Source of the DNA: Alkaliphilus peptidifermentans DSM 18978
Lineage (GTDB): Bacteria > Bacillota > Clostridia > Peptostreptococcales > Natronincolaceae
Direction of reading: 5' to 3'
Assembly (NCBI RefSeq): GCF_900101495.1
Contig: NZ_FMUS01000002.1
Location: 124,001-188,000, forward strand
Length of the DNA stretch: 64,000 nucleotides
Below, in pieces: positions 19,090 to 26,464 of this stretch (its first letter is position 1; the number at the start of each line of letters is the position of its first letter). The translations under genes and the position numbers were made by a program. The notes beneath the pieces are model-generated. The model saw only the letters and a list, made by a program, of their open reading frames with translations. It had not been told where the DNA came from and did not search any database.

Positions 19090-19198
19090 GGCGCAAAAAC
19101 CCAGCAAAGGTAACCTATGTATTAATAGGTAAGATTGCTGGGTATTGATGATATTCGGACATGGGGGACCTTTCTCGTTTGTCCCCGTGTCTTTTTTT
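19090..19198 (+). ncRNA. Candidate structured leader RNA ending in a terminator
   Basis: On the plus strand, an outer stem ACCCAGC/GCTGGGT (19099-19105, 19137-19143) encloses an inner stem ACCTAT/ATAGGT (19113-19118, 19125-19130). A/G-rich bulges lie between them (AAAGGTA and AAGATT). A strong terminator follows: GACATGGGGGAC pairs with GTCCCCGTGTC (19158-19169, 19181-19191), then seven T. It lies 60 bases before the small plus-strand gene at 19257. I compared it by eye with GEMM, preQ1, fluoride, THF and other known classes and found no match. It could be a riboswitch, an attenuator or a short sRNA. Confidence 0.5.
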
Positions 19199-19256
19199 CT
19201 CTATACAGTACCTTATTTTTAAGTATTGAATATTCTATATTAGGAGGTGAGGCAAT

Positions 19257-19484
19257 ATGCCTTGGCAAACAACTATGCAATATTTAATAAACCAACCTGT
19301 AGGTGTGTCACTAACTGACGGCACAGGTGTTTCAGGTATACTTTGTACTATAACTCATAATGAAATATACTTGCTGGAGTATTTATATCATACTCAGTTT
19401 GCATTAAAACACTACCCCCTATACAGAATCCGAGATGTTCTTCCATTTCCATCATGTAATGCTCCGACTCCACCACTTTATTAG
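19257..19484 (+). CDS. Small Sm-like/spore-coat-like protein
   Basis: Protein of 75 residues after an excellent ribosome binding site (AGGAGGTG, 7 bases upstream). The core QPVGVSLTDGTGVSGILCTI then EIYLLEYL has the alternating hydrophobic pattern and DGxxxxG turn of a small Sm-like beta barrel. Similar small proteins occur as spore-associated proteins in Firmicutes, but this is inference. It stands alone between a terminator upstream and one downstream. Confidence 0.65.
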   Translation: MPWQTTMQYLINQPVGVSLTDGTGVSGILCTITHNEIYLLEYLYHTQFALKHYPLYRIRDVLPFPSCNAPTPPLY

Positions 19485-19504
19485 CTTCATTAAACATTGT
19501 AATT

Positions 19505-19536
19505 CGCTAGAATGAGTGCACTTTTTCTAGCGATTT
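19505..19536 (+). terminator. Terminator after the small Sm-like gene
   Basis: Stem CGCTAGAA/TTCTAGCG (19505-19512, 19525-19532) followed by ATTTTCC. Confidence 0.65.
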
Positions 19537-19690
19537 TCCATGTAAATTATTTGAATCTATTCTTGCTCACAATTTCTTGATTGTAGTTGATAACTGCTAA
19601 TAAGTTTGACAAACCTTTAAAGAGCCCCTTAAATTATAATAAACACCATCTTTTCTATAGCTTTGCAACCCTACTCTTTTGCCTTATCCC

Positions 19691-19885
19691 TTATCCTACC
19701 TTGATCCTTCTTGTTATCATACCATCCTCCGAATGAATATAGACATATATATGATTTTTCCTTGTTATAGCTACTTCTACAAAACATTCTCGACAAAAAT
19801 AACTATACTTATTTAATCTTCCTATATTTATTCCTCCACAATTAGGACAGTTGGTCATCATGTGTTCTTTCCTAAATTTATTCAT
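19691..19885 (-). CDS. Small zinc-ribbon protein of unknown function
   Basis: Protein of 64 residues with two CxxC knuckles (NCPNCGG and FCREC) about 15 residues apart, typical of a zinc ribbon, then a short beta-rich tail ending TRRIKVG. The ATG at 19885 follows GGAGGGG by 5-6 bases, which decides it against the longer frame starting at 19945. It is monocistronic. No family recognised. Confidence 0.65.
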   Translation of the reverse strand: MNKFRKEHMMTNCPNCGGINIGRLNKYSYFCRECFVEVAITRKNHIYVYIHSEDGMITRRIKVG

Positions 19886-20113
19886 CCTACCCCTCCAACT
19901 TAATTGATAAGCTATACAATAATCTCTTAATATTTTGCTTTTCATTTTTCATGCCCACTTGTTCCTTCGTAGTTATTTGCTTTCTATATTATGTATTTCT
20001 TTAATTATTCTCTTGATTATAGATATATTGTATAATTTTAATGTGAACTAAATATGAACTAACATTGAAATCAAGAAGTAACTTGCTTAAGGCTTTAATG
20101 ATGAGTTAACGTA

Positions 20114-20142
20114 TAGACAACGTCATTCCATCGTAATATAAT
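20114..20142 (+). promoter_or_regulatory. Sigma-A promoter of the leader-methyltransferase unit
   Basis: -35 TAGACA (20114-20119), 17-base spacer, -10 TATAAT (20137-20142). Transcription would start near 20150, about 30 bases before the leader peptide. Confidence 0.75.
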
Positions 20143-20180
20143 AGATTCTGATAATAGATAATAACAGAAAGGATGTTTTT

Positions 20181-20243
20181 ATGTATAAAAATATTAAAAA
20201 TGAGTCGGTTTCAAGCAGGAGGGTTTTTCCAAATAAATTATAA
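20181..20243 (+). CDS. Candidate regulatory leader peptide (20 residues)
   Basis: A 21-codon frame with its own ribosome binding site (AGAAAGGA, 7 bases before the ATG) and promoter, ending in TAA 61 bases before the methyltransferase ATG. It begins MYKNIKNESV and ends with SSRRVFPNKL. The RRVF-P stretch recalls the RLRFP segment of the ErmD leader, where macrolide-bound ribosomes stall, but this resemblance is short. Codons 12-15 form the 5' arm of the first attenuator hairpin. Confidence 0.6.
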   Translation: MYKNIKNESVSSRRVFPNKL

Positions 20244-20296
20244 TTTTATTATGTGCCCTCCTGCATTCCAGTGTAAGTAAATAAACTAACTGGAGG
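20215..20296 (+). promoter_or_regulatory. Putative attenuator: two hairpins, second covering the ribosome binding site
   Basis: Hairpin 1 pairs GCAGGAGGG (20215-20223, inside the leader frame) with CCCTCCTGC (20256-20264). Hairpin 2 pairs TCCAGT (20267-20272) with ACTGGA (20289-20294), overlapping the TGGAGG ribosome binding site of the methyltransferase. CCTCC of hairpin 1 could also pair with that GGAGG. No U tract follows hairpin 1, so control would be translational. The folding switch itself has not been computed. Confidence 0.5.
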
Positions 20297-20304
20297 ATTA
20301 TAAA

Positions 20305-21045
20305 ATGGAAAAATATTTTTTTGAAGCATTTGAAGGTTTAGATAGGATGGGTCCTGGTAGCAAAGCTTCTACATTAAAGGCAATATCGATGTTTCATAGC
20401 TCAAAAGAGCAGATTGAGATTTTAGACATTGGTTGTGGCAACGGCATTCACACAATGTTGTTAGCACAGGAGTTTCCCAATGCCATAATTACTGCAATAG
20501 ACAATAATGTGACCTTTATAGAGAATTTGAATAACACGGCACGAGAACATGGATTATCTGATAGGGTAATAGGAAAGTGTATATCTATGTTTGAAATGCC
20601 ATTTGAGGATAATTCATTTGACTTAATCTGGTCAGAGGGTGCTATTTACATAGCTGGATTTGAAAATGGACTTCATGATTGGAAGAGGTTTCTTAGGGAT
20701 GATGGATATCTTATTTGTAGTGAGATTAGTTGGGTAGTAAATAACCCATCAGAAGAAATTTATAATTTTTGGTCAAATGACTATCCACAAATCGATACTG
20801 TAGAAAACAAAATAAATCAAATTAAGAAGGCAGGATATAGTTATAAAACCCATTTTATTGCGCCTGTTACAGATTGGACCGATAACTATTATACTCCGCT
20901 ACAAGCCAGCATTAACAGTATGCTTCAAAAGTATGCAGACAATGAGGTTGCTAAACAGACTATTAATCTGTTGCAAACAGAGATTAATCTATACCACAAA
21001 TATTATTCTGAATATAGCTATGTTTTTTATATTATGTCTAAGTAG
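20305..21045 (+). CDS. Class I SAM-dependent methyltransferase
   Basis: Protein of 246 residues with a Rossmann methyltransferase domain: SAM motif EILDIGCGNGIHTMLL near residue 40, acidic ribose-binding loop ITAIDNN, and post-motifs MPFEDNSFDLIWSEGA and FLRDDGYLICSE. It has no Erm-type N-terminus and no substrate-specific motif I can name; UbiE-like small-molecule methylation is the default. The leader peptide and hairpins upstream suggest inducible expression, possibly by a ribosome-targeting compound. TGGAGG lies 8 bases before the ATG. Confidence 0.85.
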   Translation: MEKYFFEAFEGLDRMGPGSKASTLKAISMFHSSKEQIEILDIGCGNGIHTMLLAQEFPNAIITAIDNNVTFIENLNNTAREHGLSDRVIGKCISMFEMPFEDNSFDLIWSEGAIYIAGFENGLHDWKRFLRDDGYLICSEISWVVNNPSEEIYNFWSNDYPQIDTVENKINQIKKAGYSYKTHFIAPVTDWTDNYYTPLQASINSMLQKYADNEVAKQTINLLQTEINLYHKYYSEYSYVFYIMSK

Positions 21046-21084
21046 GTTAGATTCAATAATGTAAAATATGATTAATTTCAAATA

Positions 21085-21108
21085 AACCCCACTGATTTCA
21101 GTGGGGTT
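21085..21108. terminator. Bidirectional terminator between convergent genes
   Basis: Perfect 11-bp stem AACCCCACTGA/TCAGTGGGGTT with a 2-base loop, between the methyltransferase and the AraC-family gene. Confidence 0.85.
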
Positions 21109-21114
21109 CATTCC

Positions 21115-21987
21115 TTATTTCTTTACAACCGGTATCCATATCTCACTTTTGAAATTTGGATCAGTTAAATCCTTATCCTCATTCCACAATATTTCAGGTC
21201 CCTCTGCTATTTCATAGTTTGAGGATGAAAACCATTCAGAATAGATACGTCCCCATATATCCTGTAGAGTCTCAGGAAAAGGTCCTACTGCTTCAAATAC
21301 AGCCCATGTTGAGGCAGCAACTTCAAGCCGTGATAGATTATCTGGGCATTCCTTGTTGGTTGCCACACCTATATAATGATCAAGCTCTCCTTCCTCCTCC
21401 ATTCGCCCTTCAGAAAAATTAGTGGATGCACTAATCAGTCCCTTAGGTTCTACATTTGAAAGTTCATAAAGCTGTTCTATTATTTTGTCATTCAAACTTT
21501 CCCACATTGCAGCAATTTCCGGGTTAACTCCGTGGAAAATTATAGGTACTCTTTTCATAATACCAGCTATGCGAAATGCCTCTTTTTCTTCAATTCTATA
21601 ATTCATTTCAATACCTCCCTTAATTGATAGATAAAAGGTCATTTGTGGATAAGCTTTTAATGGAATGCTTTTACTTCGAGCAACTGTTGGGGTTACCCCA
21701 TGCATAGCTTGAAATGCCCTTGTAAAAGAATCTGGAGAATTATATCCATATTTCAATGCAATATCAATTACCTTTATAGAGCTATTTTGTAGATCAAAAG
21801 CAGCCAAGGTAAGACGTCTTCGACGGATATACTCCGATAGTGTAACCCCTGCAAGAAAAGAAAACATTCTCTGAAAGTGATACTCCGATCAACAAGCTAG
21901 CATGCCTACTTTCTTAAAATCAATCTCATCGGTGAGATTTTCCTCGATATAATTTAGTGCTTCATTCATTTTTTTTAGCGAATCCAA
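21115..21987 (-). pseudogene. AraC-family regulator with GyrI-like effector domain, interrupted by an in-frame UGA
   Basis: The full frame runs from a TTG at 21987 (GGGAGG 8 bases upstream) through 290 codons to 21115. Codon 33 is TGA (21889-21891), within GMLAC[15 protein letters not shown]. Relatives usually have Cys at this place, just before the conserved S-x-x-H-F-Q-R helix. Everything else is intact: two AraC helix-turn-helices (to about residue 105), then a GyrI-like/SOUL-type domain (from [19 protein letters not shown]) that in such proteins binds small amphipathic drugs. The UGA is either an inactivating mutation or a recoded codon. Translation from the internal ATG at 21867 would lack most of the first helix-turn-helix. 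Confidence 0.8.
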
Positions 21988-22102
21988 CTCTATGACCTCC
22001 CTCTTATCTATAGAATAGCAGAAATAACTTTTAGCTATCCGACATTTCCTGCACAAGTTTGTAGGTATTTATCCAATACAGAGATTAAATAGTTTAATAA
22101 TT

Positions 22103-23746
22103 CTATCTCTCCTTCAGTTTCTCTATTTCTCCCAATATTTCATGGTATTCCTTATCCAATGCTACTATATCATCTGTTTTTGACGGCATCGATAATCTTC
22201 CTACAACCTCTGACAAACGATTTTTTAGTATAAAAATCCTTTTTTCAAGTTCTGTTTCGTTAATATGTATGAATTTTTCTTTGCTGGTTAAATATGCTTT
22301 ATAATTTCCTGGAAATACTTTTATTTTGTGATTTTCAATTGTCATAATATGACTGGCAACAGCGTCTACAAAACTTCGATCATGAGAAACAAATAATAAG
22401 GTTCGATCATAATCTTTTAGTTCTTCCTCTATTACTTCAAGGACATTGATATCTATAAAATTAGTCGGCTCATCTAATACCAGTAAGTTTATATCCTGTA
22501 GTAATATCTTAGCAAAGGAAACCTTTACCCTTTCTCCTCCACTTAATACAGCAATTTTTTTGTAAACAGCTTCTCCTTTAAATAACAGCCTTGCCAGCAA
22601 TAGCCTTGCAAAATTTTCAGGGTATATGCTACTTTCCATTATATTTTCTATGATACTTTCCTTCTCATCTAAAATATCCATATCCTGACTAAAGTACCCT
22701 ATTTTTGCACCTTGAGCAACCTTTATTCCTTCATCATTTTCCATAATCATTTTAATCAAGGTGCTTTTACCACAGCCATTGGAGCCAATCAAAGCTATTT
22801 TATAGCCGTTATAAATATTGAATTCTGCATCATTAAATATTATTTTATTTCCAAATGTTTTATTTAAATTTTTTCCTTCTATGATTATTTTACTATGGAT
22901 TCTATCAGTATCCATAATCCCTAGTTTAATTCTCTCTTCCTTCTTAGGTTTATCTTTAGATTCCAGATGCTCTATTCTTTTTTCTACATTTTTAACTGCC
23001 TTTTCACGATTGACCTTTGCCTTTTGGTTTCCCATCTTATGCAGTCTAGCTTCAGAATTCCCCATCCTTATGGGAGCCTTTCTTATGTTTTTTACTTTTT
23101 GTTTTGTATGATTAATTACCTCTTCCAGTCGTCTCTTCTCTTTCATATAAGCATCGTATTCAATTTCAGCTCTTTCTCTTTCTTTCATCTTTTGATCCCT
23201 AAAGTGACTATAATTACCTTGATAGATTTTTATCTTACCATTTTCTATCTCTAATATCTTATTACATAGCTTATCTAAAAAACCTCTATCATGGGCTATC
23301 ACAATCAGTCCACCTTTGTATTCATGAAATCGCTCTTCCATCAGTTGAATTCCTTCCATATCCACATTGCTGGTGGGTTCATCTGCAAATAATATTACAC
23401 TGTCATTACCTAGAGCCTCAGCCAGCTTAAATCTAGTTTTTTCTCCTCCACTCATATTTACTCTCCAAGTAGATTCGACTCCAAATTTAGAAGCTAGTTC
23501 CTCACTTATCCTTCTACCTCTTGGCTCCTCCATCTGTGTTATATAACTATAGCTACCATATAACTTAACCCATCCTTCATCAGGCTCCAGCCTTTTACTC
23601 AATATGCTCATCAAGGTAGTTTTACCTACACCATTGGCACCTACAATACCTATTCTATCTTCAGAATAGATTTTCAAATTATCTATATCTAATATCAATC
23701 TATCGCAGTAATACTTTTTTATCTTGCTACATTCAATTAATAACAT
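22103..23746 (-). CDS. ABC-F family ATPase, ribosome-protection (antibiotic resistance) type
   Basis: Soluble twin-ATPase protein of 547 residues without membrane segments. The first nucleotide-binding domain has Walker A GANGVGKTT and signature MSGGEKTRFKLAEAL; the second has GSNGCGKST and LSGGERVKVSFAKIL. Between them a long charged linker (about residues 180-290) forms the arm that reaches the ribosomal exit-site and peptidyl-transferase region. A short C-terminal helical region follows. Sequence style is that of Vga/Lsa/CplR-like proteins of Firmicutes, which dislodge lincosamides, streptogramins A and pleuromutilins. The long structured leader supports inducible resistance. Substrate range is inference. 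Confidence 0.85.
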   Translation of the reverse strand: MLLIECSKIKKYYCDRLILDIDNLKIYSEDRIGIVGANGVGKTTLMSILSKRLEPDEGWVKLYGSYSYITQMEEPRGRRISEELASKFGVESTWRVNMSGGEKTRFKLAEALGNDSVILFADEPTSNVDMEGIQLMEERFHEYKGGLIVIAHDRGFLDKLCNKILEIENGKIKIYQGNYSHFRDQKMKERERAEIEYDAYMKEKRRLEEVINHTKQKVKNIRKAPIRMGNSEARLHKMGNQKAKVNREKAVKNVEKRIEHLESKDKPKKEERIKLGIMDTDRIHSKIIIEGKNLNKTFGNKIIFNDAEFNIYNGYKIALIGSNGCGKSTLIKMIMENDEGIKVAQGAKIGYFSQDMDILDEKESIIENIMESSIYPENFARLLLARLLFKGEAVYKKIAVLSGGERVKVSFAKILLQDINLLVLDEPTNFIDINVLEVIEEELKDYDRTLLFVSHDRSFVDAVASHIMTIENHKIKVFPGNYKAYLTSKEKFIHINETELEKRIFILKNRLSEVVGRLSMPSKTDDIVALDKEYHEILGEIEKLKER

Positions 23747-23752
23747 AAAAAA

Positions 23753-23776
23753 ATCCTCCCTGTAGTCGGAGAGGAT
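23753..23776 (-). promoter_or_regulatory. Hairpin sequestering the ribosome binding site of the ABC-F gene
   Basis: Minus-strand ATCCTCTC (23776-23769) can pair with GGGAGGAT (23760-23753) over an 8-base loop. This buries the GGGAGGA ribosome binding site 7 bases before the ATG. Confidence 0.6.
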
Positions 23777-24003
23777 AGTATCTTAACAATATATAATCTT
23801 AATCTATCAGAAGTAAAAAAGGCTGAATTGAAAGAGAACTTTTTATTTTAAAGCCATAGTCTAATCTAATTTATTAGTATGGGATTAAATTTAAGCAATG
23901 TGTAAATAAATTTATTTCCACATAAAAATTTAAGTCCTCAATTAAGATTACATATATTTTAACAAGCTATCTACAGATAAAAATACTATCCACTCACAAA
24001 TTA

Positions 24004-24057
24004 TCATAAAATGCATAACAATAAAACCTTTGCTTTAGGTCTTATTTCAGTCTTCAT
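24004..24057 (-). CDS. Possible leader peptide in the ABC-F leader (17 residues)
   Basis: Frame beginning MKTEIRPKAK and ending VLLLCIL, inside the roughly 390-base leader. Its codons include a 9-bp hairpin (ATAAGACCT with AGGTTTTAT). No good ribosome binding site precedes it, so translation is doubtful. Confidence 0.25.
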   Translation of the reverse strand: MKTEIRPKAKVLLLCIL

Positions 24058-24145
24058 TTTACATAAATAGTTTAAGTGAATTATATTCTCATTTCTATAA
24101 ATACCTTGCCCTTTCTTAGTATTAGAATTTATAATATTCAACTTT

Positions 24146-24174
24146 ATTATATAGATTACTTTCTTTGCTGTCAA
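24146..24174 (-). promoter_or_regulatory. Consensus sigma-A promoter of the ABC-F gene
   Basis: Minus-strand TTGACA (complement of 24169-24174), 17-base spacer, TATAAT (complement of 24146-24151). The ABC-F ATG lies about 390 bases downstream, an unusually long leader. Confidence 0.85.
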
Positions 24175-24184
24175 CATTTGTAAA

Positions 24185-24231
24185 ATTCTTATTAGAGGAT
24201 TGTTAATAAACCTAGTATCCCCTCTAAGAAT
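24185..24231 (-). terminator. Terminator after the DUF3784-like membrane protein gene
   Basis: Minus-strand ATTCTTAGAGGGGAT pairs with ATCCTCTAATAAGAAT, followed by a short T-rich tail. It lies 46 bases after the stop codon and directly before the ABC-F promoter. Confidence 0.6.
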
Positions 24232-24276
24232 AGTATAGTAAAGGCGACTTCACCTATCAAGAAGGGTGTAGGCTAA

Positions 24277-25023
24277 CTAATTGGAAATCATCGCATAAAC
24301 CCTCTCTGTATCTTCTGAGTTCTTATAATTGATTACAATTAAACCTTCTATATTATATCTAATAACTACATAGGGACCCTTATTAGATTCTAAATAGACC
24401 CATCCATTTCCCCAGTCTGCTAACCTAAAAACTCCTTTATTAATATTTCCAAAATTCAATCCATTGAGTTTTCTTTCAATATTTGGAATCTCATTAAGTA
24501 ATTCAATAGATGTAATAGCTTCCCTTGATACAGATGTTCCATACATACCACTAATTCTAATTATATCTCCCTCTACTGTAACCTCATTGGTCACATTCCC
24601 ATACCACATTAGACCCCCTACAAACATAAGTATAGGTAGGGTTACTATTAATACTACTATCAGACTTAACCTATCCATTTTTCCATTGGTAGAACCACTT
24701 TCCTTATAAAAGCTTTGTCCTCTAAACACAGTAAATATGATTACTATAATAAACAAACCCCAAGTTAAATCTCCCAACAGTCTGTAGCCTAAATATCGCA
24801 GTAATAGTCCCGATAGATTAATTGCTGCTAAAACAAACATTACATTCCCAATAAAGGCGCCTAATTTTTCTGCATCGATATTTTCTTTCTCTTTTTTAGA
24901 GGCTGTATTGTATCCTGCAATCAACCAGTACTGTTTAAAATACTTAATTAATATCCCAAATAGTATTAATAGCATAGGTGTGAATAAAAAAACAAATAAT
25001 CTAACCACCTTTATTTCCCCCAT
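24277..25023 (-). CDS. DUF3784-type membrane protein with C-terminal PH-like domain
   Basis: Protein of 248 residues. The N-terminal half has the DUF3784 pattern: a membrane segment, the signature KYFKQYWLIAGYNTASKKEK, then AEKLGAFIGNVMFVLAAINL and further membrane segments (about four in all). The C-terminal half (from about residue 150, VTNEVTVEGDIIRISG) is beta-rich and resembles bacterial PH-like domains. Function unknown. The ATG at 25023 has only weak upstream pairing; a GTG at 25008 preceded by GGGGGAA is an alternative start. Confidence 0.7.
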   Translation of the reverse strand: MGEIKVVRLFVFLFTPMLLILFGILIKYFKQYWLIAGYNTASKKEKENIDAEKLGAFIGNVMFVLAAINLSGLLLRYLGYRLLGDLTWGLFIIVIIFTVFRGQSFYKESGSTNGKMDRLSLIVVLIVTLPILMFVGGLMWYGNVTNEVTVEGDIIRISGMYGTSVSREAITSIELLNEIPNIERKLNGLNFGNINKGVFRLADWGNGWVYLESNKGPYVVIRYNIEGLIVINYKNSEDTERVYAMISN

Positions 25024-25246
25024 TTTCTCATTTAATCTATTTCCTTTATTATATTGATTTCAAATACATTTCTCAATAAGGAATGAACATTTATTTCAAT
25101 TATCAAATCAAGGTAACGCTTTGTTCTTGTTCGTAGGTAAAAGCTAAAACACATAAAGACTCTTAGACGTGGCTTTTTTTGAATTATTATAGGGATTACT
25201 GGACTCGTTTACCTGAAGCTTCAATATTATTGTCGATTCATCAAAA

Positions 25247-25284
25247 AACACCGATTCTTTTATATTTTATATAGAATCAGTGTT
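25247..25284 (-). terminator. Terminator after the DUF2200-like gene
   Basis: Minus-strand AACACTGATTCT pairs with AGAATCGGTGTT, followed by TTTTGATG. Confidence 0.75.
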
Positions 25285-25300
25285 TCTTCGTTTTTAATAA

Positions 25301-25627
25301 TTATTTACGCAAATTCTTATCCATCACTTTTTCCTTTGCTAACTCATCAATCAGCTTATCCAAAAATAGAATTTCTTGCATAGTTGGCTCTTCGATGTCT
25401 TCCACTCGGACACCAAAGGCTACACCTTTAATCAAATCCCGGGAAGGATTTAGTTGAGGAGCTTCGGCAAAGAAGGTCTCAAAATCGGTCTGTTTTTCAA
25501 ACTGAGCTTCTAACTCTTCCTGGCTATAACCTGTCAACCAACGGATAATTTCATCGACTTCTGTTTTAGCACGTCCTTTTTTCTCTGCCTTAGTAACATA
25601 ATGGGGATAGACGCTTGCTACACTCAT
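25301..25627 (-). CDS. DUF2200 family protein
   Basis: Protein of 108 residues matching the whole DUF2200 family: [54 protein letters not shown] and the conserved C-terminal [20 protein letters not shown]. Function unknown; the family is widely spread and often mobile. It has its own terminator. Confidence 0.85.
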   Translation of the reverse strand: MSVASVYPHYVTKAEKKGRAKTEVDEIIRWLTGYSQEELEAQFEKQTDFETFFAEAPQLNPSRDLIKGVAFGVRVEDIEEPTMQEILFLDKLIDELAKEKVMDKNLRK

Positions 25628-25791
25628 TGTATAAATATGATGTTTTTGTCATGATACATCCTCACTTCTTTTGCTTTCAATGGTAGCAGCATTTCCAATA
25701 TATTTTATATATGGAAGAATCCTTTATCTTTTTCCCAATAAAGATTTATAAACAATTATAAGTCAACTATTTGGAACATTTTTGGGCAGAA

Positions 25792-25848
25792 TCATAACCC
25801 TATTTTATATTTTTTTTCATATGTACTTATAATACTATTCCGTAACAT
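25792..25848 (-). CDS. Short frame behind the orphan tyrosine T-box (18 residues)
   Basis: The ribosome binding site and first two codons (AAGGAG, 9 bases, ATGTTA) are copied from tyrS. After that the sequence diverges and reads MLRNSIISTYEKKYKIGL before a TGA. It is probably a chance product of the duplication breakpoint, but it would be translated if the T-box reads through. Confidence 0.3.
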   Translation of the reverse strand: MLRNSIISTYEKKYKIGL

Positions 25849-25913
25849 ATTTAACATCTCCTTGAAATATTATTTCTCAATATTTGCAAGATCTATAAGA
25901 AAAAGCTGGTAAT

Positions 25914-26250
25914 AAAAAAACTCGCCCTCTTGTTTCCAAAAGGACGAGATATCTTCTCGTGTTACCACCTTAAATTCATAAGCAACTCCTATTACTTACC
26001 TTACCAAGTACGTCATCTTAGGATGAGATACTCTAGCACAATAACGGGTGCTGATTTCCGTTGCAGCCTACTGAGTATAACTATTGGGTGCAAAGCTCAA
26101 AGATGTATTCACAACCGATAACCATGCATCTCTCATCACCCGGTAACTTTCTGTTTGGCCTCCTGAATGCTACTAATTCTTATCACAGCTTTTATTCTTA
26201 TACTCCGAAATGTGACATGCCACAAATCTTCATTATGCAGATATTAAAAT
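25914..26250 (-). ncRNA. Orphan tyrosine T-box leader
   Basis: Complete T-box read on the minus strand. The stem I region contains the specifier TAC (complement of 26105-26107, context GAATACATC), so tyrosine. The T-box/antiterminator sequence is AAGGTGGTAACACG (about 25961-25975). The terminator pairs CTCGTCCT with AGGGCGAG and ends in seven T (25914-25920). No aminoacyl-tRNA synthetase or transporter gene follows; the next gene is the DUF2200 gene about 290 bases away. Confidence 0.85.
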
Positions 26251-26256
26251 AATAGT

Positions 26257-26285
26257 ATTATAATCAATAACTAATGCCAAGTCAA
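26257..26285 (-). promoter_or_regulatory. Promoter of the orphan T-box
   Basis: Minus-strand TTGACT (complement of 26280-26285), 17 bases, TATAAT (complement of 26257-26262). It is identical to the promoter of the tyrS T-box. Confidence 0.8.
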
Positions 26286-26464
26286 TAGTATATATTTTAA
26301 TGCCCATTTTTTATTATTTTCTTTTATAACGCAGAAATCATTGAAAAGGGTACTCTTCTGAAAGAATATCTTAAAAAACGAAGCTTCTCCAAATGAGATA
26401 AGCTTTTCAGTGGGGAAGGCTTGCGCACATCTCATTTTTACTTACTCCCTACAGGCTAATAAGA

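Noticed and set aside
19090-19150. Possible cyclic di-GMP (GEMM) riboswitch
   Set aside because: GCGCAAA and a second-stem-like part are present, but the 5' half (CACGCACAGGGCAAACC-type) and the rest of the consensus are not found.
20305-21045. Erm-type 23S rRNA methyltransferase
   Set aside because: The leader layout suggested it, but the protein lacks the Erm N-terminus and motifs and reads as a generic small-molecule methyltransferase.
21115-21867. Treating the AraC-family gene as an intact 250-residue protein from the internal ATG
   Set aside because: That start has no ribosome binding site and would delete most of the first helix-turn-helix; the upstream frame with a good start continues in register through the UGA.
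25930-26121. Plus-strand frames across both T-box copies (also at 29869-30060)
   Set aside because: They are the complement of the structured T-box RNA and only look conserved because the segment is duplicated.
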